DNA of 64,000 nt. Source: Salinibacterium xinjiangense (lineage in GTDB: Bacteria > Actinomycetota > Actinomycetes > Actinomycetales > Microbacteriaceae). Below are positions 8,781 through 17,154 of this stretch, piece by piece. The position numbers and the translations under genes were made by a program. The stretch is taken from NCBI RefSeq assembly GCF_014645015.1, contig NZ_BMLC01000005.1, forward strand, positions 1 through 64,000. The letters run 5' to 3'. Under the pieces are notes generated by a model, which did no database searches, was not told the DNA's origin, and saw only the letters and a program-made list of their open reading frames with translations. Position 1 is the first letter of the stretch; every line of letters begins with the position of its first letter.

Positions 8781-9812
8781 TCACTCGAGCCACTCGGTCC
8801 CGCTTATCTCCTTCGCCTCCGACCCGCGTAGCACCAGCCGAGTCGGCAGCACGTGCGTCTCAACGAGAGGAGCGAGGCCCTGGGCGGCGGCGAGAACGGT
8901 CTCGGCGGCGACGCGACCCATCTCGGCGACATCCTGAGCCACAACCGACACCGCGGGATTCAGAAGCGGGGCGGCCTCGAAATCATCGAATCCAATCAGC
9001 GGAAGCCGGTGGCCTGCACGGGCGAAGGCGCGCAGGGCGCCGATCGTTGAACGGTTGTTTGCCGCAAAGATCGCATCGGCGAGGTTCTTCTCCAGCAACG
9101 ACAGCACGATGTCGGATGCCTGGTCGGCGGTGTGCGCGCCGGTGAACGTCAGCCTGGCCGATAACCTCAGGTCGTCGTGCTCGATGATCCGCCGGTACCC
9201 CGCGAGCCGCTCGCGCATCGTGTACAGCTTGAGAGAGTCGCCTATGAACGCCACGCGTGCGGCGCCCTGCCGCACCAGCTCAGCGGTGGCTGCCTCGGTA
9301 CCACCGGCGTTGTCGGCAAGGATCGTGTGGATTCCCGGGGCAGTGACCGGACGGTCGACGACGACCAGCGGTATGCGCCAGCGCGCGCCATCGGCCCAGG
9401 CATTGGGGTCGTCGCGCGGGGGCACCACGATGAGTCCATCGACCCGCTGGGCGATCAACCTGTCGATAAGCAGCTGATGCCGCTCGGTATCCTCGTCGCA
9501 ACTCATCGACATCAGCAGATAGCCGTGCTCCGAGCAGACGCGCTCGATCGACCGCGCGAGGCTCGAGTAATAGGGATTTGCGAGGTCGCTGATCACCAGC
9601 CCGATGAGCTTTGATGAGCGGCCGGGCCGGATGCTCGCGGCGGCAAGATTATGGCGGTAGTCCAGGGCCTCGATCGCGAGAGCGATGCGAGCGGCCAGAA
9701 CCGGATCGATGTTTGTGGCGCCATTGACGAAGCGCGAGACGGTTTTGAGGCCGACGGATGCCGTGGCAGCGACATCATTCATGGTGGGTGGCCGCGCCTG
9801 CATCTGCCTCAT
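8781..9812 (-). CDS. LacI-family transcriptional regulator
   Basis: A 343-residue sugar-responsive repressor. Residues about 10-60 form the LacI HTH and hinge (MNDVAATASVGLKTVSRFVN, HNLAAASIR). The remainder is a periplasmic-binding-protein-like effector domain. It lies 21 bases downstream of the PfkB kinase gene on the same strand, so the two are probably co-transcribed. The natural target is the palindrome at 10892-10905 between this operon and the divergent aldolase operon. The effector is unknown, probably a sugar or sugar phosphate handled by these genes. Confidence 0.92.
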   Translation of the reverse strand: MRQMQARPPTMNDVAATASVGLKTVSRFVNGATNIDPVLAARIALAIEALDYRHNLAAASIRPGRSSKLIGLVISDLANPYYSSLARSIERVCSEHGYLLMSMSCDEDTERHQLLIDRLIAQRVDGLIVVPPRDDPNAWADGARWRIPLVVVDRPVTAPGIHTILADNAGGTEAATAELVRQGAARVAFIGDSLKLYTMRERLAGYRRIIEHDDLRLSARLTFTGAHTADQASDIVLSLLEKNLADAIFAANNRSTIGALRAFARAGHRLPLIGFDDFEAAPLLNPAVSVVAQDVAEMGRVAAETVLAAAQGLAPLVETHVLPTRLVLRGSEAKEISGTEWLE

Positions 9813-9833
9813 CCTCCGGTATCGGCCGACGGT

Positions 9834-10862
9834 TCAGTTGAGCGGGACGAGGTGGGGAGCGAGCGTGCGAAGGACCTGGGGATTCGGCTGCGCCCCGGTC
9901 ACGATCGCCGCTGAGCTTGCGGCCGCCCACTCGAGAGCCGCGCGCGGGTCGGCCCCGCCCAGCATGGCAAACAACAGCCCTGCCGTCGACGCGTCACCGG
10001 CACCATTGGTGGTGTGGATCTTATCCACGCGGCGGGGCAGCATGCGCAGGGTGACGTTAGCCCAGCGATCGGCGAGCGGCGCCAGCATCCGTCCACCGTC
10101 CCTGAGGCGTTTGGCTCCGGCCGTGCGCAGCAGCACACCCTCGGCGCCCGCGGAGATTGCCACGACAGCGGCGCCCCAGGCGAGCAGTTTCTCGGCCATC
10201 GCCTCGACGGTCCAATCGTCAGAGTGAACCGCTCCGATTGCGGAGGTCAGATCATCCACGCTCGGGGAAATGATGTCGGTAAGGGGGAGCACACTGCCCA
10301 GAATCAGCTCCCAGTCGTAGCTGCCCGCCTCGGAGGCAGTGTCGACGACGGCAAGGTCGAGGGAGGTGGTCGTGCCGTTGCGGTGGGCGCGGGTGAAGAG
10401 GGTGACGAGTGGTGCACCACCATCGCTAAGAAGTCCTGGTAGCAGGGGTGGATACCCGACATGGAGAAGGTCGGCGGAATCCAGTTGCAGCTGGGCTCCC
10501 GTGAATTCGGCGTTCGCTCCCGTGTGGTGCCAGAATGTGCGGTCGGTGTCTGGCGGCTCGATCACGAGACTGTACGAGGTCGCGAGGGTGGCGGACATGC
10601 TGAGGTCGGCGCTCAGATTCGAGTGCTCAGCAATCTTACGTTCGGCGATGCGACCCAGTTCGTCATTACCGATCGTCGCATGCAGCCGCACGGTCGCTCC
10701 GAGTTCGGCCAATGCGATGCCGGTGTTGGCGACACACCCGCCCAGGCTGATGTTGACCGGGCCGACTCCAATGAGGGTGCCGGGGTCGATGCGCGCGTTG
10801 GTGTCCACGGTTGGGGTCAGGTCGACACAGATATGTCCGGCCACCACGATGTCGCCCATCAC
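9834..10862 (-). CDS. PfkB-family carbohydrate kinase
   Basis: A 342-residue ribokinase-fold kinase. The N-terminal glycine motif (NISLGGCVANTGIALAELGA) and the C-terminal ATP/anion-hole motif (TTNGAGDASTAGLLFAMLGG, with the catalytic Asp of GAGD) are clear. It phosphorylates a sugar or similar alcohol, but the substrate cannot be read from sequence. First gene of a minus-strand operon with the LacI regulator. Diverges from a class I aldolase and a dehydrogenase across a shared operator, which suggests a kinase, aldolase and dehydrogenase pathway. Confidence 0.9.
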   Translation of the reverse strand: MMGDIVVAGHICVDLTPTVDTNARIDPGTLIGVGPVNISLGGCVANTGIALAELGATVRLHATIGNDELGRIAERKIAEHSNLSADLSMSATLATSYSLVIEPPDTDRTFWHHTGANAEFTGAQLQLDSADLLHVGYPPLLPGLLSDGGAPLVTLFTRAHRNGTTTSLDLAVVDTASEAGSYDWELILGSVLPLTDIISPSVDDLTSAIGAVHSDDWTVEAMAEKLLAWGAAVVAISAGAEGVLLRTAGAKRLRDGGRMLAPLADRWANVTLRMLPRRVDKIHTTNGAGDASTAGLLFAMLGGADPRAALEWAAASSAAIVTGAQPNPQVLRTLAPHLVPLN

Positions 10863-10890
10863 TCTCCGTCCAGCTTCGGTGAGAGCAACC

Positions 10891-10918
10891 TAGACAACGT
10901 TGTCTCACCGGGGATACT
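10891..10918 (+). promoter_or_regulatory. LacI-type operator and candidate promoter
   Basis: AGACAACGTTGTCT (10892-10905) is a perfect 14-bp palindrome with the CG centre usual for LacI operators, in the 120-bp gap between the divergent PfkB and aldolase genes. A -35-like TAGACA (10891-10896) and -10-like GATACT (10913-10918), 16 bases apart, would place the operator over the plus-strand promoter. The same core recurs twice near 14.5 kb. Confidence 0.7.
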
Positions 10919-10982
10919 GTGTCACATCGGGAGGCAAACAGAAACCCCTCACGACCGATACCTCAAGAGCAGGAGCCACCCC

Positions 10983-11825
10983 ATGTCGTTGTACCGACTG
11001 AACCGTCTCTTCAATCCGAGTTCGGGGCGCCTCCTCGATGTCGCCGTGGACCATGGTTTCTTCGGCGAACAGTCATTCATCGCCGGGATCGAAGACATGC
11101 AGAGCGTCGTCGACACGCTCGTCGAAGCGGGGCCAGACGCCGTGCAATTGACCCTTGGACAGGCCAAATACCTGCAGCGTGTGCCAGGAAAGAGCAAGCC
11201 GGCCCTCGTGATGCGCACAGACATCGCCAACGTGTACGGAAACCCACTCGACGCGATGCTCTACAGCCACCATCTTCCGGATGCGATCGAGCAGGCGGTG
11301 CGACTCGATGCTGCCGCCGTGTGCGTCAACCTCATTCAGCTGCCCGGGCACCCCGAGGTGCGTGAGGCGAATATCCGGTCGATCATGGCCCTCAGGACCG
11401 AGGCAACCCGCTATGAAATGCCCCTCATGATCGAACCCCTCGTCATGCAAAACAACAGCACGGCGGGTGGCTATCAGGTTGACGGCGATATCGACAAGAT
11501 CACGACCCTCGTGCGCCAGGCCGTCGAACTCGGCGCAGACCTGATCAAGGCAGACCCCAGCACCGATATCAGCGAGTACGGTCGCGTCATTGAGGTTGCC
11601 GGCGACATTCCTGTCCTCGTGCGCGGTGGCGGTCGAGTGGATGACCGGACTCTGCTCGAGCGTACGGTCGCCGTGCTCGGCGCAGGAGCGAGCGGCATCG
11701 TCTACGGGCGAAACATCGTCCAGCACGAGCATCCTGCAGCCATCACCGCCGCACTGCTCGCGATCCTTCACGACGGAGCCGACGTCGATACCGCCCTCGC
11801 GATGGTGACGGGAGCCGCGGCATGA
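10983..11825 (+). CDS. Class I aldolase of the DeoC/LsrF/DhnA type
   Basis: A 280-residue TIM-barrel aldolase. Features include LLDVAVDHGFFGEQSF near the N-terminus, a strand ending in ADLIKADPS that holds the likely Schiff-base lysine, and a C-terminal phosphate-binding VRGGGRV / GASGIVYGRNI region. The start chosen is ATG 10983 with AGGAG seven bases upstream. The open frame extends further upstream, but that stretch overlaps the divergent operator. It overlaps the following Gfo/Idh gene by four bases (ATGA). The substrate is probably the phosphorylated product of the divergent PfkB kinase. Confidence 0.85.
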   Translation: MSLYRLNRLFNPSSGRLLDVAVDHGFFGEQSFIAGIEDMQSVVDTLVEAGPDAVQLTLGQAKYLQRVPGKSKPALVMRTDIANVYGNPLDAMLYSHHLPDAIEQAVRLDAAAVCVNLIQLPGHPEVREANIRSIMALRTEATRYEMPLMIEPLVMQNNSTAGGYQVDGDIDKITTLVRQAVELGADLIKADPSTDISEYGRVIEVAGDIPVLVRGGGRVDDRTLLERTVAVLGAGASGIVYGRNIVQHEHPAAITAALLAILHDGADVDTALAMVTGAAA

Positions 11826-12970
11826 CCGCGGAACGCGTAAACATTGCCATCATCGGCGGTGGCCTCATGGGGCGCGAGATCGCCGCGGCGATCCAGCGAT
11901 GGCCTGCGCTTATCGAGCATCCGGTGCGACCGCGACTCACCGCGGTCTGTGACATCAACCCGGCAGCGCTCGAATGGTTCGACGAGATCGACACCGTCGT
12001 AACCAAGACCACGAACTACCAGCAACTGCTCTCGGATGACAGTATCGACGTCATCTACGTCGCTGTGCGCCACGATCTGCACGAAGGTATCTACACGGAC
12101 GTGATCCGAAGCGGCAAGGGACTCCTCGCCGAGAAGCCGTTCGGAATCGACGGGGACGCAGTCCAGGCGATCCTCGCGGCGATTGCGGAGCATCCCGAGA
12201 GCTTTGTTCGATGCTCAAGTGAGATGCCGTTCTTTCCCGGTGCGCAGGTAGCTATCGACTACGTACGCTCCGGTGCTCTCGGAACGATCGTTGAGGCGCG
12301 CAACAGCTTCCTGCACTCGAGCGACATCGACGTGAACAAGCCGATCAACTGGAAGCGCCAGACCCAGTTCTGTGGAAAGGCAGGGGTGCTCAATGATCTC
12401 GGGATGCATACCTGGCACGTTCCGCTGCGCCTCGGATGGGTGCCGGACTCGGTGTACGGAGTGCTGCAGAACATCGTGACGGAGCGGCCAGGGCCCGATG
12501 GCTCGACTGTCGATTGCGACACCTGGGATAACGCGGTCATTCACAGTTGGGCGCGTCACGATGGCGTCAGCTTCCCGCTCACCACCGAGACGAAGCGCAT
12601 CGATCCCGGCCAGAAGAACACCTGGGAGTTCGAGGCGATCGGCCTTGACGGTGGCGTCAGGTTCAGCACCAAAAACCCTAAGCTGGTTGAGATCTTCACG
12701 GTGACGACGGTGCCGGGCGGTGGGCGCGAGCAGGTCTGGCAGCAGGTGGATTCGGGCAGCCAGTCGGTGTGGCCTACGGTCACCGGCCCCAATTTCGAGT
12801 CGGGTTTCTCTGACACCATCCTGCAGATGTGGGCCGTCTTCCTTGCCGAGCGTCACGGTTCCCTAGGCGATCGATTCGGCGCTGTTCGCCCGGAGGAGGC
12901 GGCGCTCACCCATCTCATTTACAACGCCGCGATAACATCGCACAGCGAGAAGCGCGCGGTCGAGCTGTAG
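11822..12970 (+). CDS. Gfo/Idh/MocA-family oxidoreductase
   Basis: A 382-residue NAD(P)-dependent sugar dehydrogenase. The Rossmann motif IIGGGLMGREIA is at residues 8-19, the conserved EKPFG catalytic lysine motif is present (LLAEKPFGID), and a C-terminal GVLNDLGMHTWHVP block supplies the usual active-site histidine. It is translationally coupled to the aldolase by an ATGA overlap, so the pair acts in the same pathway. The LacI operator upstream of the aldolase should control both. Oxidation of a sugar or sugar-derived polyol is likely; the exact substrate is unknown. Confidence 0.9.
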   Translation: MTAERVNIAIIGGGLMGREIAAAIQRWPALIEHPVRPRLTAVCDINPAALEWFDEIDTVVTKTTNYQQLLSDDSIDVIYVAVRHDLHEGIYTDVIRSGKGLLAEKPFGIDGDAVQAILAAIAEHPESFVRCSSEMPFFPGAQVAIDYVRSGALGTIVEARNSFLHSSDIDVNKPINWKRQTQFCGKAGVLNDLGMHTWHVPLRLGWVPDSVYGVLQNIVTERPGPDGSTVDCDTWDNAVIHSWARHDGVSFPLTTETKRIDPGQKNTWEFEAIGLDGGVRFSTKNPKLVEIFTVTTVPGGGREQVWQQVDSGSQSVWPTVTGPNFESGFSDTILQMWAVFLAERHGSLGDRFGAVRPEEAALTHLIYNAAITSHSEKRAVEL

Positions 12971-12982
12971 GGCACGCCGAGG

Positions 12983-13743
12983 CTAACCGGGTATCAAAGC
13001 AGTGCCGAACTGCTGGCATGACATTCGCTCAATGAGCCGCACATTGAGTATGGTTCGTGGATAGAACGCGTAGCCAGGGCTCTCGATCCCGTCAAGAATG
13101 CGAGTGGCCGCGAGGCGACCGAGCTCGATCGGATCCTGCTCGATCACGCTTATCGACGGGCTCACCATATCGGCGAGCGGAAAGTCGCCGAACGCGATCA
13201 GGCCCAGCGGATGCTCGCCCAGCGAGGGAATCATGGCGATGGTGGATAGGGCGTTTGACGAGAACACGGCGGTCGGCGGGAGTGCGAGCCCGGCAAAACG
13301 GTCGAGCGCAGCCGCGGCGCTCTCCCGGGTGCTCGCATCGAGAGCGGTGAGTTCGTCATCGTAGCCGATCGCCGATTCGTCGAGCGCCGAGCGATAGCCC
13401 TCGAATCGCACAGCGATCGTTGGCAGCGCCAGTTTGCCTCCCAGGAAGACCAGCGTCGATGGCCATGACCGATGAGGTGCATGGTGGCATCGAACGCTCC
13501 GCGAAAGTCATCCTGGATGAAGATGTCTGCGGCCAGTCCTCGCGGTGCCCGGTCGACGAACACGACGGGGATCCGATCGGCCCATGCGGCCAGCGAGCCC
13601 CGGTCGTCTGAGGTCAGCGCGACGATGCCGTCCATGTTGGCGGCTTCGATCTCGATCACCCTGGCGAGTGCTTCATCGGCGAGATGGGGAGGAAACACAC
13701 TGGCGATGACCCTCGCGACGGGCTGGCCGTGGCCCTTGGGCAA
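12983..13743 (-). pseudogene. LacI-family regulator, lacks HTH and is frameshifted
   Basis: Two frames on the minus strand together give the effector domain of a LacI regulator. The first is VARVIASVFPPHLADEALAR to HLIGHGHRR; the second starts MRFEGYRSALDES and runs to QDPIELGRLAATRILDG. A frameshift separates them near 13440. The N-terminal 60-70 residues with the HTH are gone, and the sequence runs into the remains of a HAD gene at about 13743. It resembles the intact LacI gene at 14626 (IAFGDFPLAD against IAFGDFSLAD), so it may be a decayed paralogue. Confidence 0.8.
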
Positions 13744-14410
13744 GAAGATCCACTGTCAACTCGTACTCCTCGGCAAGCTGGGGCCATGACCGGTTGACGG
13801 AGGGAGTGGAGTCGACGAGCGTTCCGTCGAGGTCGAACAGTGCACCCGCGAAGGTCCGGGAGAAAGTCGGATGATCAGCCGAGGGAGCTTCGATGAGGTC
13901 GAGGTGCCGTCTCACGATCGCCACCTGTTGGGAGATGGCGAGGGCAGCACCCACGACAATGTGCGGAACCTGGGGAGTCTCTCCCGCGGGTGGGTCGACG
14001 ATGTGGTTGTCCCTGGTTGCTGCGCGGCCTGCGCGACGGGCTGCGAGGGTTCTCTCTGAAGCCGAAAGCCAGACCACGGTGAGAGCTCCGCCTGCCGCAT
14101 TAGAAAGTAGCTCCCATTCGGCCCAACCCTGGAGTTCCACTGTCAATGGTGCGACTTCGATGGCACCCGAACCAACAGCGATCTGCTCGGCGATGGTGGA
14201 CAGCAGCGCCGCATACCGGGCGGGTCGGATGACAATTCGCAGGGACCCATCGTTTCAGTGACGACCGGTGAACAGTGGTTCGCTGATCCCCTGCAGTAGG
14301 CGGTTCGTGAGCGTATCGAGGTCGAGGATCGGCAGTGCGAGCGATCGCGCGAGCTCGCACCCCAGGCTGCTTTTACCGCTTCCGGCGGCACCGGCGATAA
14401 GGATGATCAC
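13744..14410 (-). pseudogene. P-loop kinase / HAD phosphatase fusion, broken
   Basis: From GTG 14410 the frame reads VIILIAGAAGSGKSSLGCEL, a P-loop of the gluconokinase/AAA type, then stops at TGA 14257-14255, codon 52. The same frame continues after the stop with NDGSLRIVIRPARYAALLST to a HAD phosphatase start (ALFDLDGTLVDST). A single tryptophan-to-stop change would explain the interruption. The HAD domain is cut after about 30 residues by a deletion that joins it to the broken LacI gene. The intact ancestor was probably a bifunctional sugar kinase-phosphatase in the same regulon as the genes nearby. Confidence 0.7.
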
Positions 14411-14449
14411 GTGCTGCTCCGTGCATTAAACGAATTTTTTGACAACACT

Positions 14450-14463
14450 TGACAGCGTTGTCA
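14450..14463 (+). promoter_or_regulatory. LacI-type operator, copy 1 of pair
   Basis: TGACAGCGTTGTCA, a near-perfect palindrome with a CG centre. It is the exact reverse complement of the site at 14516-14529 and shares its core with the operator at 10892. It lies just upstream of the broken kinase-HAD gene on the minus strand. Confidence 0.65.
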
Positions 14464-14515
14464 TTATGAACACATCATAAGCGGATGACGGATTTCACTT
14501 CACGAAACACGCACA

Positions 14516-14529
14516 TGACAACGCTGTCA
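14516..14529 (+). promoter_or_regulatory. LacI-type operator, copy 2 of pair
   Basis: TGACAACGCTGTCA, 66 bp from the first copy (about six helical turns), which suits repression by looping. It lies upstream of the plus-strand LacI-manA operon. The spacing and inverted identity argue against chance. Confidence 0.65.
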
Positions 14530-14625
14530 GGGGGCACGACCAGTGGAGCATCTTTTCATAGCCGAGTCTGCGTCCATGATCGCATCGCCTGAGTCGTCCA
14601 TCGTCACCAACGGCCGGATTCGCTG

Positions 14626-15651
14626 ATGCGCCGGCCAGGGATCAAAGAGGTCGCTGAAGAATCGGGCGTCAGCATAAAGACAGTCTCCAGGGTCGTCAAC
14701 GGTGAAGCTTCGGTTCATCCTGACACCCGCGGTCGTGTCCTCGCCGCCATCGAGCGCCTGGGCTATGTACCGAATACCGCCGCGCGATCCCTCAAGTCGG
14801 GCACCGCCGGAGGCATCGGCGTCGTCATCGACTCGCTCGCCGACCCCTTCTTCGCTTCCCTGGTTAGCGCGATCGAAGCGCGAGCGCTCGTCGAGGGACT
14901 CAGCGTGTTGGTCGCAACCACGGGGCTTGACCCTGAGCGTGAACGCAGCCAGCTTCTCAATCTCATCGCTGGCCACCAGGTCGCCGGGGTGATCTTCGCT
15001 CCCGTCGCCGACGAATTGCCGTACCTCGAGCCGTACCGTGCGCTGACACCCGTCGTCGCCGTCGATCGTCCGAGTCCCGCGCACGACAGCGTCGTCGTGG
15101 ACGACTACGGAGCTACCCAGCTCGCCCTGCGCCAACTGGCATCATTCGGTCATCGCAGGATCGCGTTTTATGACCAGGACGAGAGGTTTCTGACCGTCCG
15201 CCGTCGCTTCCATGGCTACTGCGACCTGCATGAGGAATTTGGCATGAAACTCGACCCAGCTCTCGTGGCATGGACTGTCGACGGCTCGCTCGACTATGCG
15301 GCAGAGACGCAGAGGCTGCTGGGCATGGATGACCCGCCCACCGCGTTCTTTGCGTCGAATACGAAGGCGGCCATCGGGCTCGCGACCTCGCTTCACAGGA
15401 TCGGCAGGGGAGACACTGCCTTTATCGCCTTCGGCGATTTCTCCCTCGCCGACGTTTTGCGCCCTGGCGTGAGTTGCGTTGACCAGGACCCGTTCCTCAT
15501 CGGCAACGCCGCGATCGAGCGGCTGCTGGAACTTCGCGAGAACCCCACGACCGAACCCCGGGAATGGATCGTGCCCACCTCGCTCGTGCAGCGCGGTTCC
15601 GGCGAGATCCCCGCTCCCATTCCCATAACTATGGAAGGAATCCTCCTGTGA
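14626..15651 (+). CDS. LacI-family transcriptional regulator
   Basis: A 341-residue repressor with an N-terminal HTH (IKEVAEESGVSIKTVSRVVN), a hinge (VPNTAARSLKSG) and a sugar-binding domain. It is the first gene of an operon with manA, whose GTG start overlaps its stop codon. The operator pair at 14450 and 14516 lies directly upstream, so autoregulation is likely. Either this protein or the LacI at 8781 could also read the related site at 10892. The effector is probably a mannose-related sugar, judged from manA alone. Confidence 0.92.
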   Translation: MRRPGIKEVAEESGVSIKTVSRVVNGEASVHPDTRGRVLAAIERLGYVPNTAARSLKSGTAGGIGVVIDSLADPFFASLVSAIEARALVEGLSVLVATTGLDPERERSQLLNLIAGHQVAGVIFAPVADELPYLEPYRALTPVVAVDRPSPAHDSVVVDDYGATQLALRQLASFGHRRIAFYDQDERFLTVRRRFHGYCDLHEEFGMKLDPALVAWTVDGSLDYAAETQRLLGMDDPPTAFFASNTKAAIGLATSLHRIGRGDTAFIAFGDFSLADVLRPGVSCVDQDPFLIGNAAIERLLELRENPTTEPREWIVPTSLVQRGSGEIPAPIPITMEGILL

Positions 15652-16697
15652 ACCCACTCGTCCTTGCCCCCAATCTCATCGACCACTTCTACCGGGGTGG
15701 CGACAGGATCGCAGCTCTGCGCGGAATCGAGCAGACCTCCGAATACCAGCCTGAAGAATGGCTCGGCTCGACGGTCAGTCGCGTGGGCGAAGCACGCTCC
15801 GGTCTCGCGAGCACCCTGAGCGGTGAGCTCCTGCGTGATCTGGTTGCCGCAGACCGCGCGGGCTGGATCGGCGCTGGTCACGAAGGGGCATCCTCCACCT
15901 CAGATGTCGGGCTTCTCGTCAAACTTCTGGATGCACGCCAGCGGCTCCCCGTGCATGTGCACCCCGAGCGTGCTTTTGCCGTGAGCCACCTGGACTGCCC
16001 TTATGGCAAGACAGAAGCATGGTTCGTCCTCGACGCGGAACCGGGTGCAGCGGTGTACGTCGGGTGGAATACACGCGTCGATCGCGCAGAACTCGAACGG
16101 CGGATGAATGTTCAGGACAGCGAGTGGATGCTCGCCCACATGAATCGGGTCGAGGTGGAGCGCGGCATGGGGATCCTTATTCCGGCGGGTACGGCCCACG
16201 CGATCGATGGTGGAATCTTCGTCGCCGAGGTACAGGAACCCACCGACTTCTCGATCCTGCTTGAATGGTCGATCACGACATCGACTCGCGACGATTCGCA
16301 CCTCGGCCTCGGCTTCGACACGGTACTCCCAGCTGTGTCAGTGGATGCTCTCGGGGCGTCGGAGCTCGAGAGTCTGGTGGTGCGGCATGACTTGAACGTT
16401 CGCACGCCTGTACCGGTGAGCCTGCTGCCCGAACTCGCGGACCCCTACTTTCGACTTCACCAGGTGACGGCGGGCCCTGAGAACACAGCCAGGGTTAATT
16501 CTGGATTCGCGGTGGCGCTCGTGCTCGAGGGCTCAGGCGCCATCGAGGGCACGGGTGAGATCGAATTTTCGGCTGGCGAGGTGTTCGCCGTTCCCGCAAG
16601 CTTCGGCCCGTGGAGAGCGCGCGGGTTGGGGCAACTGCTCGTCGCCTCTCCCGGGGCAGGGTGGCCGACGAGCATGTCCGAAGGCGGGATCCGATGA
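15648..16697 (+). CDS. manA: Mannose-6-phosphate isomerase, class I
   Basis: A 349-residue cupin-fold zinc isomerase interconverting mannose 6-phosphate and fructose 6-phosphate. Zinc ligands are visible as H103 and H105 (PVHVHPERAF), E123 (GKTEAWFVL) and H184 (IPAGTAHAIDGG). The start is GTG 15648, overlapping the LacI stop (GTGA) with GGAAGGA upstream, so translation is coupled. An upstream extension of the frame lies inside LacI and was rejected. With the GH38 mannosidase locus 8 kb away, it can feed released mannose, once phosphorylated, into glycolysis. Confidence 0.9.
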   Translation: MNPLVLAPNLIDHFYRGGDRIAALRGIEQTSEYQPEEWLGSTVSRVGEARSGLASTLSGELLRDLVAADRAGWIGAGHEGASSTSDVGLLVKLLDARQRLPVHVHPERAFAVSHLDCPYGKTEAWFVLDAEPGAAVYVGWNTRVDRAELERRMNVQDSEWMLAHMNRVEVERGMGILIPAGTAHAIDGGIFVAEVQEPTDFSILLEWSITTSTRDDSHLGLGFDTVLPAVSVDALGASELESLVVRHDLNVRTPVPVSLLPELADPYFRLHQVTAGPENTARVNSGFAVALVLEGSGAIEGTGEIEFSAGEVFAVPASFGPWRARGLGQLLVASPGAGWPTSMSEGGIR

Positions 16698-16760
16698 CGC
16701 CGGGCTCGATTCGAAAGCTTGTATCCACAACTCGTGCGCCGAAGGACGACGCGAAATGCA

Positions 16761-17108
16761 TCACCAGTAATCGATCACACCGCCCAGCGGTTCCGGTCGG
16801 AAAGGAAGTGAACTGAGATGATCACCCCAATTCTGGAGGCACGCGGCCTCTCCCGGGCGATCGTGGAGTCCACCGGCAAAGATCAATCGATCAGACCGCG
16901 GCAGCATCGGCGGCAGCCGTCGGCTTCTCGAGCATTCGATCCCCGGTGCCATCCACCGCCAGGCGATGCCACATCGATACCGGTAGACGATGCCCTCGCC
17001 CACCGTCCGTACGTCAGCGAACGGTCTTCCCTTCGGGCCCGTCGGGCGCGGCAGCATCCCATCGTTCAACGACCACTGAGCATCCGACAACACCTGAAAC
17101 CTCGACAC
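16761..17108 (-). pseudogene. IS5-family transposase remnant
   Basis: The N-terminal 50 residues match the DUF4096 domain of IS5-family transposases (MSRFQVLSDAQWSLNDGMLP, GEGIVYRYRCGIAWRW). After that the sequence loses similarity, and no DDE motifs remain. The fragment sits between manA and the convergent glycosidase gene. Only a short piece of the IS survives, and it is not functional. Confidence 0.7.
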
Positions 17109-17154
17109 CGGACGAGCGTCTCAGCGAACCCTCCACTCGTTTACCAGACAGACG

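Noticed and set aside
10461-10982. N-terminal extension of the class I aldolase frame
   Set aside because: It runs through the divergent PfkB gene and the operator. ATG 10983 has a good ribosome site and begins the family sequence.
14439-14470. TTGACA and TATGAA as promoter boxes for the LacI-manA operon
   Set aside because: The spacing is 20 bases, outside the usual range, and the boxes overlap the operator palindrome, which itself contains TTGACA-like sequence.
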